64,000 bases of DNA from Mastigias papua. Taxonomy: Eukaryota; Cnidaria; Scyphozoa; Rhizostomeae; Mastigiidae. The notes beneath the pieces are model-generated. The model made no database searches and was not told where the DNA came from. It saw only the letters and a program-made list of their open reading frames with translations. Both the position numbers and the translations under genes were made by a program. The stretch spans positions 1,094,102 through 1,158,101 of the forward strand of contig OZ025287.1 in assembly GCA_964019165.1 (NCBI GenBank). The letters run 5' to 3'. Position 1 is the first letter of the stretch, and each line of letters opens with the position of its first letter. Shown here piece after piece: positions 51,001 to 64,000 of this stretch.

Positions 51001-54000
51001 AAGAGTGAGAAAGAGTAAGAACGGGAGAGAAAGAGTGAGAAAGAGTGCGAAAGAGTGAGAAGGAGCGAAAAGGAAAGAGAGGTTAGGAATTTCTGTCTAA
51101 ACACGCTTATCCCTAAACATGCATAGCTTCACAATGGTAGGAAACAAAGCATCAACAATTGAACGTTAAAAACATAAATTGGATGAAAACGCACAATTCA
51201 TATATTACTGCATAATTGCATTTGGGCTGTCAGTTACTCTTGCAGACATACAAAAAATATTATCTGCTTACGGAATAAGAGCTTCGTACCTTCTGGGGTT
51301 TTCACAACGGTCGCATCTGACAGTTTTAAAGATATAGTGCTTCCTAGATATAATTTTAGTGTAGCGAAAAACATAGTACTGAAGCAAACGGTAATAAGAA
51401 ACCTAGCTTAAGGTCTTGTACAAAAAGCTCCTTATTTTTGAACCTCTTTTGATCACATAGAAGTAATAAAAATTTTTTAATAGTTCATAAATTTTGATTA
51501 CAAACTTAGTACTTCATTGGTATTATGAATGTTTTAAGTTTTAGGACAGGAAGTAATAGACATAATAAGGCTCATTGCAAGTCGCTCTAAGAAACAATGT
51601 TATGTGGACTATGCACGATACATACGAATCTGCAATGAATGGGACTAGCTTCTCAGTTCACTATTGTTTGCATTAATAAAATCGTTCGAAATCGAAGTTG
51701 CCTAGGGATTCCGCCTTCAGTTGTACAAGTTCCCTAAACCTTTAGGCCTTCAAACTGTAAATCCCTGATAAAGCAGTTACTTACAAAAATAACAAGGAAA
51801 GGGTGAATCACCGGTAGTCTGTCAAGATGGCTGTGGCAACACAACATGTCCTGACGAATGGAGCCGTTACCATGACAAGCTTTGCACGGTAGCGAAGAAG
51901 ATTTGTTCAGCTGAGATTGTGTACGACAAATACTAAATATCTTTTGTCAATTAAGAAACTGGGCGTAAACTTAGCTTCCCACTCACACTTATCAGTTTTA
52001 TTCTTGTTTCACATTCCACATGTAAAGTTCTCGGTAACCATGACATAATGATTAAAGAAAGAAAACACTACAAAAGAGGCTTCTCGCAAAAACGAGGTAA
52101 TATGGCCTAATAATTGTCTAAATAAACCTTGTAGGAGTCTCATAACTTGCCATAACGATTTCATAGAAATATAAAATAAACAGAAACAAGGATCAAAATA
52201 TCAACAAGAAGAGGCTTTGAAGAAGAACAGAGGGGGATAAACAACTGTGATCCACAATGAATACTTATGACTACCTACCCGTGTCCTTTACTCATAGTCA
52301 GTCCACCCTTTTTCGCTACCTATGTTCAAAATCTAGCTTGCATACAGTCTAACGAAATACAACAAGGAAGTAAGTCTGCTCTCCGACTGCCCCATTCTAT
52401 TCTAACAAATCCATCTAAAATTTCATAGAGAAGGAAACTGCACGTGTGTCGCAGACAGCCAATTAGCAACAACTTAAGACCAATCCACAATCACTTTTAA
52501 CATCTCAATCCAAACACTGAGAATACGCTTTTTGGTTGAGAAACTCTAGAATTAGCTCCCCAGAAGGGGTATCGATCTTTGATACGTTTGGACGGGACTT
52601 CGTACAAGTGGGAACTTACAGCAGGTGGGTTATGAAATTCAACAGAAATCTTTCTTAGGGACTTTATCGTTAGTAGTAAAGTTCCGTAGATTTTTGGGTT
52701 TCTAAACGAAGGTTCCGTACAAAGCGGTTTCCTTATAAAAGCGTATAAGTAAGAAATGTCTCAGATTCTGAGCGGTATAGCCCTGGAGGTTCTAAATCCT
52801 CGGGAATCTGTATCTAAATCTTTGGTCCTAGTTTCTTATCAACTAGTTGTCTTACAAAATATCAATTGTACCTGAGTAATGGACGGTAAGTTGCTTTGAA
52901 ATCGAATCGACAATTTCTTGTTGTATCGGTTGGAAGTTCAAACCCTGAAAAGTCATTACTAGCTCGCAAGTGTTTGTGTCTGTTGATCTTTCTTATTGCT
53001 AAGTGGGTCATCTTTAAGAATTAGTTATCAAAACCCTAAAAGACTCTGAAAAACATCGTTTGTCTTTGGAGCTCTCCAGGATAAACCACATGATAGCAAA
53101 CGTCGGGGATAATCATTTACCAACCCTACTTTGCCCGGAATCCAAAGCTATCTACCCACAAACATCCGGCCTCGTCCTAGTCCTAGTTAGACATCCAGAG
53201 CCATTCACACAGCAAGTAAGCACAAAGGCAGAAGAGGGTTATATACGGTTGGGGCCAGATGGCTTTATGTCTTTCCCGTTGTAATAGGTGAAAGTAAAGT
53301 AAATATTTCTCTCCTAGATTCTGCTATAATTGATGGCAAAAATACTCTTCACTGTAGATCACAGAACAAGCAGACATACTTAGCTACAAGAAGGCTACTT
53401 TCCTTAAACTGACATTCAATACTATCCTTCGTGATTCAATTGTACCTGCAAAACTCTAGTCACTAACATCTCTCTAATTAAGTCCTGAAGCACATGGACC
53501 CGTGGACAATCAGGGACAGGGAAAATATGCATGGCAGGGTTTGGGGGCTTGTATAACGTATTAGAACAGTTAATAAGAATATACTCGTCTGTCGTCTGGC
53601 CCTGGAAAAGGAAAATTGAGGGACCGTTTGGGTATCGCCCGTCCACTCGACTTGCCAGTCCACCCCTGGTAGACGATGGTTATAAAACTAAAACTTCAAC
53701 AAGAACTAAGGAAGCAGGCACCAATTGGTTAAGGGAAAGTGTAAAGTTTCGTTTTACGAGCTTACAGTTTGCTACTCGTAGAGATTTTCAAAAAACAAAA
53801 TATCCAGAATGGCAACCCGCTCAACCAAAATGTCTATCACATGGGCCTACCAACGTATTATCAAAAATTCCTTGAAAAGAGATGATGTTCTGGAAGTTAC
53901 AAAAGAAAGGTGCAGGGTAAACACATGTTGGGACATCTATACAGAGTAATGTAGGGATAAGCTAATCAGGGAAAAGGGGCAAATCACAAACGAAGGGACT

Positions 54001-57000
54001 GGCTAAAATGCAGTTCAAACGATGCCACTCCTTGACAAGAAATGTGGCCATTAGTGTACCCTTACTGCGCCAGCCTTATCAACAACAACTTGCCAACAAG
54101 CAACAGGCAGTTGTCCTTAGCGTCAATTTGAAATTGAAGACAAAAGACATAAAAGCTAACTCTGCTGAAGACATAAAAGCTAACATGGGTACCCAGATCT
54201 AAAATAAAACTTAGAATCCCATTGAAAATCTTTCAACTAACGCATAAGTAAGGATTTCTTAAAGGAAGGATGCGGAGAAAGCAAATGGCCTGCGCTAGTA
54301 ATAAAACAGAGAGAGCGGAAGGCTCCACGCATTTTACAGTAGGCACCTTCTGCAAAGGATTGTCCGTGTTGCAGATTCTTGATGGGTCAAATAAATACTT
54401 TTAAGCAACTCGATATAGAAGTCACTATAAACAAAAGCTAATTAAAGCACGCGGTATTCAAATTGGAGATCAAAAGAGCAAACGTATGCAAATACAAGAA
54501 AGGAATGTGTAAAATGCGGGTGATCCCCTTTGTTTCATGAAATAAAAACTCCAAGCGTGCCTCTATGAGCAATTGTTGGGGGCATCATAATGAAATAATA
54601 GGACTGGTTGCTAAGGGCTATGGACGTCGGCATGGAAATATTATTGAACTTAGAGTGAATGGTGATAAACAGCTTCTGTTTCATAAAATCGAGCTCTAGT
54701 TGAGCTGGTTAAGAAAAGCGAGGACACGAAAATGGCGCTTTCTGCGTAATAGCTTCTATGCTGGTAGATATACAGTCGTGTTCTTTACTTACTTTACAAG
54801 GAGAATTCAGCTTGGTCCTAGTATGCCCAACAAATCTTTCAAGATTATCTCTTAACGATATCCCACGGATAAACATCAACGCTTGAAACAAATCGATCGA
54901 TATTCAAAGAAATGTATTCCAAAGCATTTAAAATTATCACACCAGGAGAAATCGTCGTCAAGTTCCAATTGCATTACAAACCATCGTGAAGTAAGTCCCC
55001 CTGTCACGTAAACTTCCCCTATCGGCTTGCCCGTTTCAAACAACATAGCAACAACATAGCAACAACATTGCAACAACATTGCAACAACATTGCAAGACAA
55101 GGAATGCAATTTCTACAGTTTTGTTGCTATACTGGTCTACCACCAAGGCATCTTTTAAGCCCAAGGCGCTGGGTCCTAATCTACAATCATAAGGAGATTT
55201 GGGACACCTTTTCTATACAAGAAATTTTTTGGCCCAGTAATGAAACTTTCTTAATTTTTCAATGATTTAAGTGCTAAAACTTCTTGACACTTTCATAACA
55301 ACAATGTTTGAGTTTCTGCAACACTCCAGTGTTGCACAGACAGACACTACACAAACATAACAATGGAATGCATAGACTAACAAAGGAAATAATTACGACT
55401 TTAATCAAAGAGACGATAGGAGATATGGACTTATCGACTTTCCTACGTCTAAAAATCCAGTATTGTTTCTTAACTATTTGAGCAGTTGAGCAGTTGAGCA
55501 GTTGAGCAGTTGAGCAGTTGAGCAGTTGAGCAGTGCTTTCTAACAAAAAAGCGTTTACGTACCCAGAATTCTTACGAAATGTTAGAACCGTAATGATCAA
55601 TACATTGTGTTTACCAAGCTGTGTCAATTATGTTTAATAAGAGATGGTATCGCAAGAAATACCTGCTTTAGAATGAATGGAACAAGAAAACAAATGAAAG
55701 ACGATAACTTACCCGAATCAGTATCTGTTGAATCACCCTCTTTTACACAAATCTGCCCGATATTTCTTTTAACTTCCCTTTGTTGAGTTGCCTGATTGTG
55801 GACGCTCTCTAGTTTGTGCTCTGGTACCCTGTGCGCTGTCGTCTGAAGCTGTGCTTCACCCTTTAGTCGTTGTATCAATTCTCTTGCAGTCGCTAATTTC
55901 AGAGTGTTCTTATCTAGCTGAGTTAGAACCTTAAAGCTGTGCCCTCTTTTTAAAATCTGTGGAATACTCGTCTCCGTGTCAGGTTGGTTTGCTCTTCGAT
56001 TTAAACACTCTGAAGATCCTATAAATGGGTCCGGTGAAGCTGATTTTCTTGATGGCTTGAGACCGACATCACTTGCAAAATCGTCCGACTGCAACTGTAG
56101 CATCTCCAGACTTGCTCCATCGTCATTATTATGTCCAAGGACTTTTACCATGGAAGGGTAGGTGGCAGTAATATTGAGTGGGACGTCGGACAGCTTAGAT
56201 ATTGGGGGATTCAAGCCATTGAGGTTGCAAGTATCGTGTGATGGCTCGTCGAAAAAGCTGTTTAGCCAGTCGACTCCGTTATCTAGTTCTTCTGCATTCG
56301 GCTAGAGAAGAAAAACCCACCATCATAACATGCTGGGGAAAATTATAAGCAAATCGCATGATAGCAGTTGTGTGCATGTCAGTGTTTCTGGAAGCTGCTA
56401 CGTTAGGGGTACAACGACCCATGTATTTTCGCATGACAGCCAAATCCGGCAAAGGCCCCCCTACGTTTTTCTCTAATGCATCCGCTGCCAGCAACTTTTT
56501 AAGTCGATGCGCAGGCATAACTACAAATATGAATCTAGCTGCATATTCTATAGCCAGACCTGAGCCAATATCCTTTACTTATTTGCAGTCCATGCTTTTT
56601 GTCTTCAATAAGTATTCTCGGATCAACTCTCAATAGTCTAAGTAGGAATCATTATTCTTAACGATAAATCCTTCAGGGGGCAATTGCAAAGCGTACATAA
56701 CAGCAACCCAATAACAACGGATGCATCTTTGTGTAGAAAGAGATACAGAATTAAGATTACAAGGGGTAGTTATTCTGAAGGAGATCCACTCAGACTCAAC
56801 AAAATATAGGCCGGTTTTCCGTGGAATATGGCAATACTGTTTTCATACAATTCACGCTGTAACCGCAATACATAATCTATAGACAATATTGTCATTGATC
56901 TGTTACTGAAACTGACGAAACCACACACAACCAATGAAATCTCTCGCACCAATAACAAAAAATACGGGCCGCATGAAACACTAAGAGATGTAACCGTGAA

Positions 57001-57703
57001 AGGCAATCTTGAAAATGTCACACTGAATGTTGATGTAGGTAACAGAATCTCTAAAGGAACACAGAAATTTCCATGTCTTCTCGGAGATAATAGCATGAAT
57101 TTTGCTGCTTTCAAAGGCAGTCTAAGGTCACAGTGCATGTTATTAAATCAAATATAATAAATCAAAGACAATACATTTTGTGTATAACTGAACAATATTT
57201 TACTGGTTTGCCCTTTTACTAAAGCATATTGCTATGTGGGCTCTTACAAAGCGAATACAAGGCAATTGGTGTCATGAAACAGGATATATTGGCGTGCAAA
57301 AAGGCTATGATTGGCCAGTAGGGTACTTAAGTGAAAACGGTATTATTAACGAAGCAGCGCTAATTATAGAGGGACCTGTAAAACTCGTAAGCTGGACTAT
57401 ATCTCCATAATAACAAAGCTCAGCGGGGTGATTCTTATACTTTCGACAAGGCGTTTGAAAACAGGCAAAGACAAATTTCTATAATAACGTGATTCTTCGT
57501 GGAGGAAAGTCAACCGGATGACGAGAAAAGCGAAACCGAGATAGTACAGTTCTACTTACAACATTGGCCCCTTGTCCAAAGTGATCAAAATCCGGATCCG
57601 GTATAATGTTATCCAATAGATTTCCACCATTTTGTCCATAATCTTCAAAGTATTGTGACTCCTTTTTCACGATGCTAAGATCGAACTGTAGCTGATCCAT
57701 CAT
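44724..57703 (-). CDS. CREB3L: CREB3-like bZIP transcription factor, 8 exons, C-terminus not found
   Basis: Exons on the minus strand: 57703-57560, 56301-55713, 49197-49082, 47830-47735, 46708-46661, 46014-45956, 45734-45666, 44823-44724. All have AG/GT borders and join in phase to exactly 407 codons. The first ATG (MMDQLQFD, 57703) has only a GTG upstream in frame. Residues 1-90 are acidic (LLDNIIPDPDFD, DWLNSFFDEP), like the CREB3L activation region. Exon 4 has LSEEERRTLITEG; exons 5-6 give the basic region VEERALKKVRRKIKNK + ISAQESRRKKKEYLEAL (about 316-347), with the NKxSAQxSRRKKK-EY signature of the CREB3 family. Exons 7-8 form the leucine zipper (IDLKKKVDTLESTN, SLLVQLQKLQTLV). Family members are normally ER-anchored factors released by S1P/S2P cleavage. 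Here the frame ends at a strong donor (44723, GTAAGT) before any transmembrane helix. Reading through the donor adds 19 residues, then a stop. Confidence 0.9.
44976..45093 (+). repeat. (GT)n microsatellite with GC interruptions
   Basis: About 118 bp of GT/GC dinucleotides in a CREB3L intron. Confidence 0.95.
46198..46545 (+). mobile_element. MITE family B, longest copy
   Basis: Starts ATGTTTTTTTTATAAGAAAC and ends GTTTTCCGATAAGAAAAC. Contains ACATGAGGCTCAAATCAGGC and GACGAAATATTAAGAAACCT. Lies in the CREB3L intron between exons 46708-46661 and 46014-45956. Short open frames over it are not gene-like. Confidence 0.6.
46777..47040 (+). repeat. Polypurine minisatellite
   Basis: Almost pure A/G on the + strand; tandem copies of AGAGAAAGGAAGAATAAAGA with a 30-bp (2 x 15) period to about 46915, then more irregular. 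A long mirror-like polypurine tract of this kind can form triplex DNA. It lies about 70 bp from the acceptor of CREB3L exon 46708-46661. Confidence 0.9.
49806..49880 (+). repeat. (ATTC)n tetranucleotide repeat
   Basis: About 75 bp of ATTC with a few ATTCG variants at the right end, directly before the 48-bp minisatellite. Confidence 0.95.
49945..50600 (+). repeat. 48-bp minisatellite with an in-frame 16-residue unit
   Basis: About 13 units of a 48-bp repeat (GAAGCAACAAATGATGT plus GAAAATGATGAAACAAAT). Because 48 is divisible by 3, one plus-strand frame reads SEATNDVENDxTNxVT over and over from about 49946 to a TAA at 50486-50488, and stays open again after it to about 50670. The minus-strand frames are open too, so openness alone is not proof of coding. 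It lies inside the large CREB3L intron. Confidence 0.9.
50990..51080 (+). repeat. Purine-rich short tandem repeat
   Basis: Copies of GAGAAAGAGTG and variants, all purine except T. Simple-sequence region in a CREB3L intron. Confidence 0.8.
51385..51800 (-). mobile_element. MITE family C, inverted copy
   Basis: AATAAGAAACCTAGCTTAAG, AAAAGCTCCTTATTTTTGAA, CCTCTTTTGATCACAT (inverse of the GTGGTCAAAAGAGCTC core), GAAACAATGTTATGTGGACT, ending TAAAGCAGTTACTTACAAAA. Parallel to 29930-30300. Confidence 0.6.
51801..55044. other. Large CREB3L intron, unassigned part
   Basis: No exon recognised. Open frames at 53422-53875 are on both strands and lack domains. Confidence 0.45.
55045..55092 (+). repeat. 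12-bp minisatellite
   Basis: CAACATAGCAA then ATTGCAACAACATTGCAA units, 4-5 copies. Confidence 0.85.
55210..55560 (+). mobile_element. MITE family A copy containing an 8-bp repeat
   Basis: CCAGTAATGAAACTTTCTTA, ACACTCCAGTGTTGCACAGA, CAGACACTACACAAACATAA and GACTTTCCTACGTCTAAAAA match the other family A copies. Near the right end GAGCAGTT is expanded to six tandem copies (about 55484-55532); other copies have a single GAGCAGTCGAG or AGCAACCGAG there. Confidence 0.65.
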
Positions 57704-58310
57704 ACTGTCTGTCAATAGGAAACACCCCTTTTCCGAAGAGAGCCGTCGACTTTTGAAAGCTTCGCCACCACACACGAATCCCCAGGCGATCGACTGTGGT
57801 GTATCCTTTTGTCAATTTGAAATAATCAAACAACCATAAAGACCACAGAAGACTGTCCAATAGCGCACCCGTTAACCATAAGGTTAACCAATCAAACGCG
57901 ACATCACCGAAACACCAGACAAAAGGGTCTGGTCATTCCCCGAGGCATTGTTGCGATATCTAGGAGACGGATTGCCATCATGAAGTATTCAAACACATGG
58001 TCATGGAGTGTTTTCTTCTATGTGTGCTTTGACTTATCGTGCTATCAGTGTAGAGTTCCTCATTCTATTGATATAGCTTTTGCATACTTGCTTCACAAAA
58101 GCACCTTGTCAGTATCTATTCTTCTCCAAATTGCTAGATAGACTGGCCTACTGGGTACAGAATCTGTATAGAACTCGATTAAAATCTGCTTCCTTTCAAC
58201 CTCACACCAAATACAGCTGACTTTTGATTGCCTAGTATCTATAAGTGCTCTTTGATTAAAATGTATACAAATATATGAATTTCTGCAGTTTTATTTCCTG
58301 TGTTAATCTA
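57704..58310. other. 5' flank of the CREB3L-like gene
   Basis: Probable 5' UTR and promoter. A CCAAT motif at 57889 is about 190 bp from the ATG. No TATA element stands out. Confidence 0.3.
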
Positions 58311-58314
58311 CTTA

Positions 58315-58731
58315 AGCTGCACAAGTCTCGATTAATATATCTTTATGAACGATCAGGCAGCAAGCAGGCTTCATATACGAACATACATACATATATTTAT
58401 GTATATGTATATGTATATAATGTATATATGCACAGTAGCATAGCATAGCATAGCACAGTATAGTATAGTATAGTATATTATAGTATAGTATATTATAGTA
58501 TAGTATATTATAGTATAGTGTAGTATAGTATATTATAGTATAGCATATTATAGTATAGTATATTATAGTATAGTTTAGTATATTATAGTATAGTATATTA
58601 TAGTATATTACAGTATAGTATAATGTAGTATAGTATAGCATAGTATAGTATAGAGGGACTACACTCTCATGAGTTGCACACGTCTCAATCAATATATTTA
58701 TCAATAATCAGGTAACAAGCAGGTTTCATCC
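58315..58731. repeat. Pentanucleotide array flanked by a 60-bp direct repeat
   Basis: (AGCAT)n then (TAGTA)n/TATTA at 58430-58655. 58315-58374 and 58671-58731 are diverged direct copies (TGCACAAGTCTCGATTAATA against TGCACACGTCTCAATCAATA, both ending AGCAGGTTTCAT or AGCAGGCTTCAT). Confidence 0.85.
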
Positions 58732-58934
58732 CTTGATAGTTTTAAAAAGGTTATATAGTGTAGTTCATGTACTTTATTTTGTTCACTTCGGCGCATTAGA
58801 ATATAACTTGTAAATAATGTAAATTAAATCTTTTCACTTGTAGCCTTTAAAGTAGACTTATTTTTTGCAATCAAATATTGATGGAGGTCTTCCTGAAGGA
58901 CACTCCTTCGACTTAGGGCTACGCTCTAATAAAT

Positions 58935-59063
<129 letters not shown>

Positions 59064-59459
59064 TATAATCATATCATCGTCAATTCGCATATTACAGGGT
59101 TCCAAGATTCGTGGTGGTAATATTTCAATATTTCAAGATTATTCAAGCGGACGAAGATGCCAAGTCGAAAGTTAAGCTGGAATTATCAAGATTCGTACAA
59201 GACCACTTAAATATAGTCATTGATGAATGAAGTGGATCATGTGATATGATCCAACAACTAGCACTCAGTATTATGAACACTCAAGTCATTTTTAAGAGAG
59301 CTCTGATCTGACAGAGCCCGGAGGAACTTTGGACTTGAGATTGAGACAACAGTAGACTACACGACACCAACAGTGTAAATCGTATATCATTCAAAACTTG
59401 GTGAATATGGCTGCAATAAGATTTGAAGGCCACTCTGAATTCCATTACATGACAGTTCT

Positions 59460-59695
59460 TCATAGCCTACCATCCCAAAAAGGGTAGAGACAGCTGTAGG
59501 GTAGGTCAGGGGATGTAGCCCCCCGCCACCACCAACGATCTTGCATTATATTTGCATTCACATAGCCACCATCCCCAAAAGCGTAGAAACAACTGGAGAA
59601 CTATACTTGTACCCACATAGCCTCCATCCCAAAAAGCATAGAAACAACTGAAAACTGGGTGGTGTAGCCCCCTCCCTAAAGCCAACGATCAAGAA
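59460..59695 (+). repeat. Three diverged direct repeats
   Basis: CATAGCCTACCATCCCAAAA, CATAGCCACCATCCCCAAAA and CATAGCCTCCATCCCAAAAA (starting near 59463, 59563 and 59618), each followed by a form of GTAGAAACAACTG. GTGTAGCCCCC-type and CCAACGATC stretches occur twice. Confidence 0.7.
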
Positions 59696-60307
59696 AGGGG
59701 ATTTTTGTCTATCGGGCATCTTTAGTTCACATCTCGTAATGAAAACAACACAGGTTCAACCCTAATCCGAAAGCGCCAACTCTAGCGATATGATCTCGCA
59801 TAAAAACAAAAACGCAAGAAAGTATACAATGTAAGAGGTACAAATACTTTCCGACACATGTGTGGATTTGAAATCAGCAACGGATTGTCAAACTTCACTA
59901 ACTGTTTGAGCCACGATCTAATTTCAATATTGTGACACAAAATGCTTGACAAGGAGAGAGAGAGAGAGTCTTTCTTGCAACAAAAAGAGCAACCAGATTT
60001 CATGTATTGGGCAGAAGCAATTTAGGCTGCAAGAGACAGCCTTTTCACAGCAACCAAGAGAACACGCACAACAGTTCAAAAGAAAGATGCCAACAGCTAC
60101 TATCGAACAGAAGCCCCACCCTTTCAAGGTATCCCGGATACTTTCCTTATATCATAGCCACGCAACTGCTTTGCGACACAGAACAGAAAAACTTCTTTGA
60201 ACAAAGCGATCATAACTGCAGTATCCAATTAGTTTTTTTCGGCTGACAATTAGACCCTACACTTTGAAACCTCTTCTCTCTTCCTTTTGCTCTAAGTCAC
60301 AATTGCA

Positions 60308-60407
60308 GATAAGACTCAGTGGTATAGAACTCGAAATACAAAGTTGAGGGTCATGAGTTACCGTCTTGCCAAAGTCAGCTATTTTTCGCACTTTCACTTT
60401 AACAAAA
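60308..60407 (+). mobile_element. tRNA-derived SINE copy
   Basis: ACTCAGTGGTATAGAACTC (A box region) and GGGTCATGAGTTACC (B box region) at tRNA spacing, followed by the family tail AGTCAGCTATTTTTCGCACT. Confidence 0.5.
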
Positions 60408-60631
60408 TCGTTCTATTTTATATTCGTTGGTTCTAAATTTGAAGCTGGTTTTATCACCCCCTTGAAAATGCCATTAATCGATGATGGAACCACAGGGTAT
60501 AAATAATCTAAAATGAAATGAAAACTGAAAAATTTCAACCGAAGTATCAGGATCTTTCTGCTATGGTTGTTTCTTGACTTCTACCCAAATTGCAAACCAG
60601 TAACATTTGCAGACTTTCGTGTAATCCGCTG

Positions 60632-60901
60632 CTACATCCCCGCTTAAAAACCCAACATCTCACGCAGCATCTGCCCAACAATGATGCTGGGCAAAGTGTT
60701 GGGTCGTTTGAACACCATGTTTGGTCACATACCATTGACATTTCTGATGTTGGGTGAGGTTAGCAAATAGTTCTGTCGCTTTCAAATGTTGGGTCAAATT
60801 TCGGGTCGTTTGAGCAAGCCAACCCTTATAAATCCAACATTTGACAGATCTTTTGGATGAATTGTTGGGTGAAATGCTGCATTGTCTAAATGGGGCTGTA
60901 G
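60632..60901. mobile_element. 270-bp MITE with repeated TGTTGGGT motif
   Basis: Ends CTACATCCCCGCTTAAAAA and (inverse) CTACAGCCCCATTTAGACA are imperfect inverted repeats. The body has eight or so TGTTGGGT-like words on either strand, plus GGGTCGTTTGA twice (60701 and 60804 regions). No coding capacity. Confidence 0.65.
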
Positions 60902-61764
60902 GAACCTTATCTTCCCTTTTTATAACCAGCACCTACGTGCAGATTTGTAGATAACTTATTGATAAAATCAGGCTATCCAAGCAGTGATCTGACGACAAGA
61001 CCTTAGAAGGACCACATCTGGGTGAACATGAATTCGTGCCCAGCGAAATATTATAACAACTAGAAAAAATCACGAAATGTTTTGGTACACGAACAAGAGA
61101 GCTATTACGTCAAAACTGAACGTGGGGAGAGTGTTGCTAGGCAGCCGTTGTCTAGCAAAATGAATGCAATTTCAACTTTCAAAAACAAATGTTTATCGGC
61201 GTTTCAGTGAGCCAGAGCGTGTTGTAAGAGAACTAGCGGCGAAGCTTCTGTTCTTGGTGTGACGACCCAAAACTGTTCGCCATAACATGGGCGATATAAC
61301 GACTGTTTATCTGCCAGAGGTCATTCCTATAACGTGCCACAAAGACTAAGTACTTTCTGAGTATGTTGGTGATGTCCTCCAAAGAAAGTCTCAGAGATGT
61401 CGGAAAGGGCATTTAAGATGGCAGTTGGAAGGTGTTTAAGTGAGTGCTTTCAAAGCATAGATTGTAAGATTAGCTTAAGAAACGAAAACCAATTCTGCCC
61501 ACTCAGACTGATCACATCGATAGACAAGAACCGAAAAGCCAACGAATATCGGCGAAGAGAGCATCATCAGTAACCGATCTTGTGGCTTTTGTGGGTCATT
61601 CGTGAACTGGCGTGAGGAGATTACGTTGGGTTGATCTCTTATGTCTAGAAGTTACCTCTCGGGGCAAGTGAACGTGCATCGCTATGTACATGAAATCAGA
61701 GAATAGTTTTGCTCCTTTTCTCCTGCTCTGTTTAGTAAGTAAGCAAGAAACTAAGGGCTTATGC
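60902..61764. other. Non-coding stretch
   Basis: No gene, RNA or clear repeat seen. Confidence 0.5.
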
Positions 61765-61855
61765 ACTGCTTTGAAAGCGTATAGGTGTGGGATTCTAACC
61801 GGGTAAACCCTGGGTGTAAACCAGAGGAGAAAACCACTAAACTATCCCTGCACTT
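61765..61855 (-). mobile_element. tRNA-derived SINE or tRNA pseudogene
   Basis: Minus strand GGGATAGTTTAGTGGTTTTC carries a good A box (TAGTTTAGTGG) and CCGGTTAGAATCCC a near-consensus B box 31 nt downstream. The B box has A for the conserved C (GGTTAGAATCC), and the acceptor arms do not pair well. Confidence 0.5.
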
Positions 61856-62376
61856 AAACTCATACAAACTTGTATTTACTACTACCGAAAAACTTAGATA
61901 GTGATACCTTGAAGAAAACTTTTAAATTACATATTTACTCTATAATGAAAACAGTTCATATCGCTATTTTTATGAAATATTCAATATTTCTAATTCTGCA
62001 ATTAATCCGGGCCCTGTAGAACACAGTAACTTCGGTATACGATGCGCCAAATGATCCCCGAATCATTGAGAGGAATGGACCAATGCTCTTTGATGTTTCA
62101 AGATAGATGTTTCGAGGTCCGAACCTGGACCAGATTCTGATCAAAAGCTTAGATTCTCATTGATCAGATCTTGATCAATGGATTAGATCTTGATCAACGC
62201 AAAATATTCTGATAAACTTAGAATCTGTTAAATGAATTAGACGCTCACAAATAATTTTTACTCATAAAAATTACTTTCTATTTTCATTGTGCATAAAACC
62301 AGTAGTGGCAGAAATACAAATTATGAAAGGGTAGAAATGAAAGTGATAGTAGACTTCCCTATCTCTTTTGATGAAT

Positions 62377-64000
<1,624 letters not shown>

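Noticed and set aside
57704..57775. CREB3L start at 57775
   Set aside because: That codon is GTG (MCGGEAF...). The first in-frame ATG is 57703; the upstream part is probably 5' UTR.
61765..61855. Functional tRNA gene
   Set aside because: Good A box, but the B box is mutated and no acceptor stem forms, so it is called a SINE or pseudogene.

Overview
This is eukaryotic, almost certainly invertebrate animal DNA. It is AT-rich. Genes are split into short exons (33 to 589 bp) by introns of hundreds to thousands of bases with GT/AG borders, and the space between is full of long microsatellites, minisatellites and short inverted-repeat transposons. The protein families are animal ones: a FAM149-like protein, a CREB3-type bZIP factor, a rhodopsin-class GPCR and adenosine kinase. 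A cnidarian is my best guess, mainly because the peptide-receptor-like GPCR is intronless, has ERN instead of DRY and lacks CWxP. The sequence alone does not prove this.

Layout. (1) 534-11627, + strand: 13 phase-consistent exons, plus a possible 14th, of a FAM149-like gene whose 5' end lies outside the window. (2) 11.6-36.5 kb: no confident gene. It holds a 98-bp tandem array, a nine-copy 79-bp satellite, a 1-kb pentanucleotide array, CA arrays, several MITE families and tRNA-derived SINE relics, plus two weak minus-strand coding candidates (18253-18395 and 31616-31906). (3) 36571-37863, +: a complete, intronless-coding class A GPCR with a splice acceptor just upstream of the start codon and a poly(A) signal downstream. 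(4) 57703-44724, - strand: eight exons, 407 codons in frame, of a CREB3-like bZIP factor. The membrane anchor and lumenal exons expected of this family were not found. (5) 63718-62377, -: the last two exons of adenosine kinase, whose 5' part lies beyond the window.

The genes look like unrelated neighbours rather than a functional cluster. The most unusual content is the repeat landscape. At least four short element families appear related, and three of them show similar ends (a TTATAAG(G/A)AA-type motif); one copy is split by a nested MITE. There is also a degenerate tRNA-derived SINE family, two related pentanucleotide arrays in opposite orientation, a TA array punctuated exactly every 77 bp, and a 48-bp (16-residue) in-frame minisatellite inside a CREB3L intron. 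All element families were delimited by eye, so their edges are approximate.
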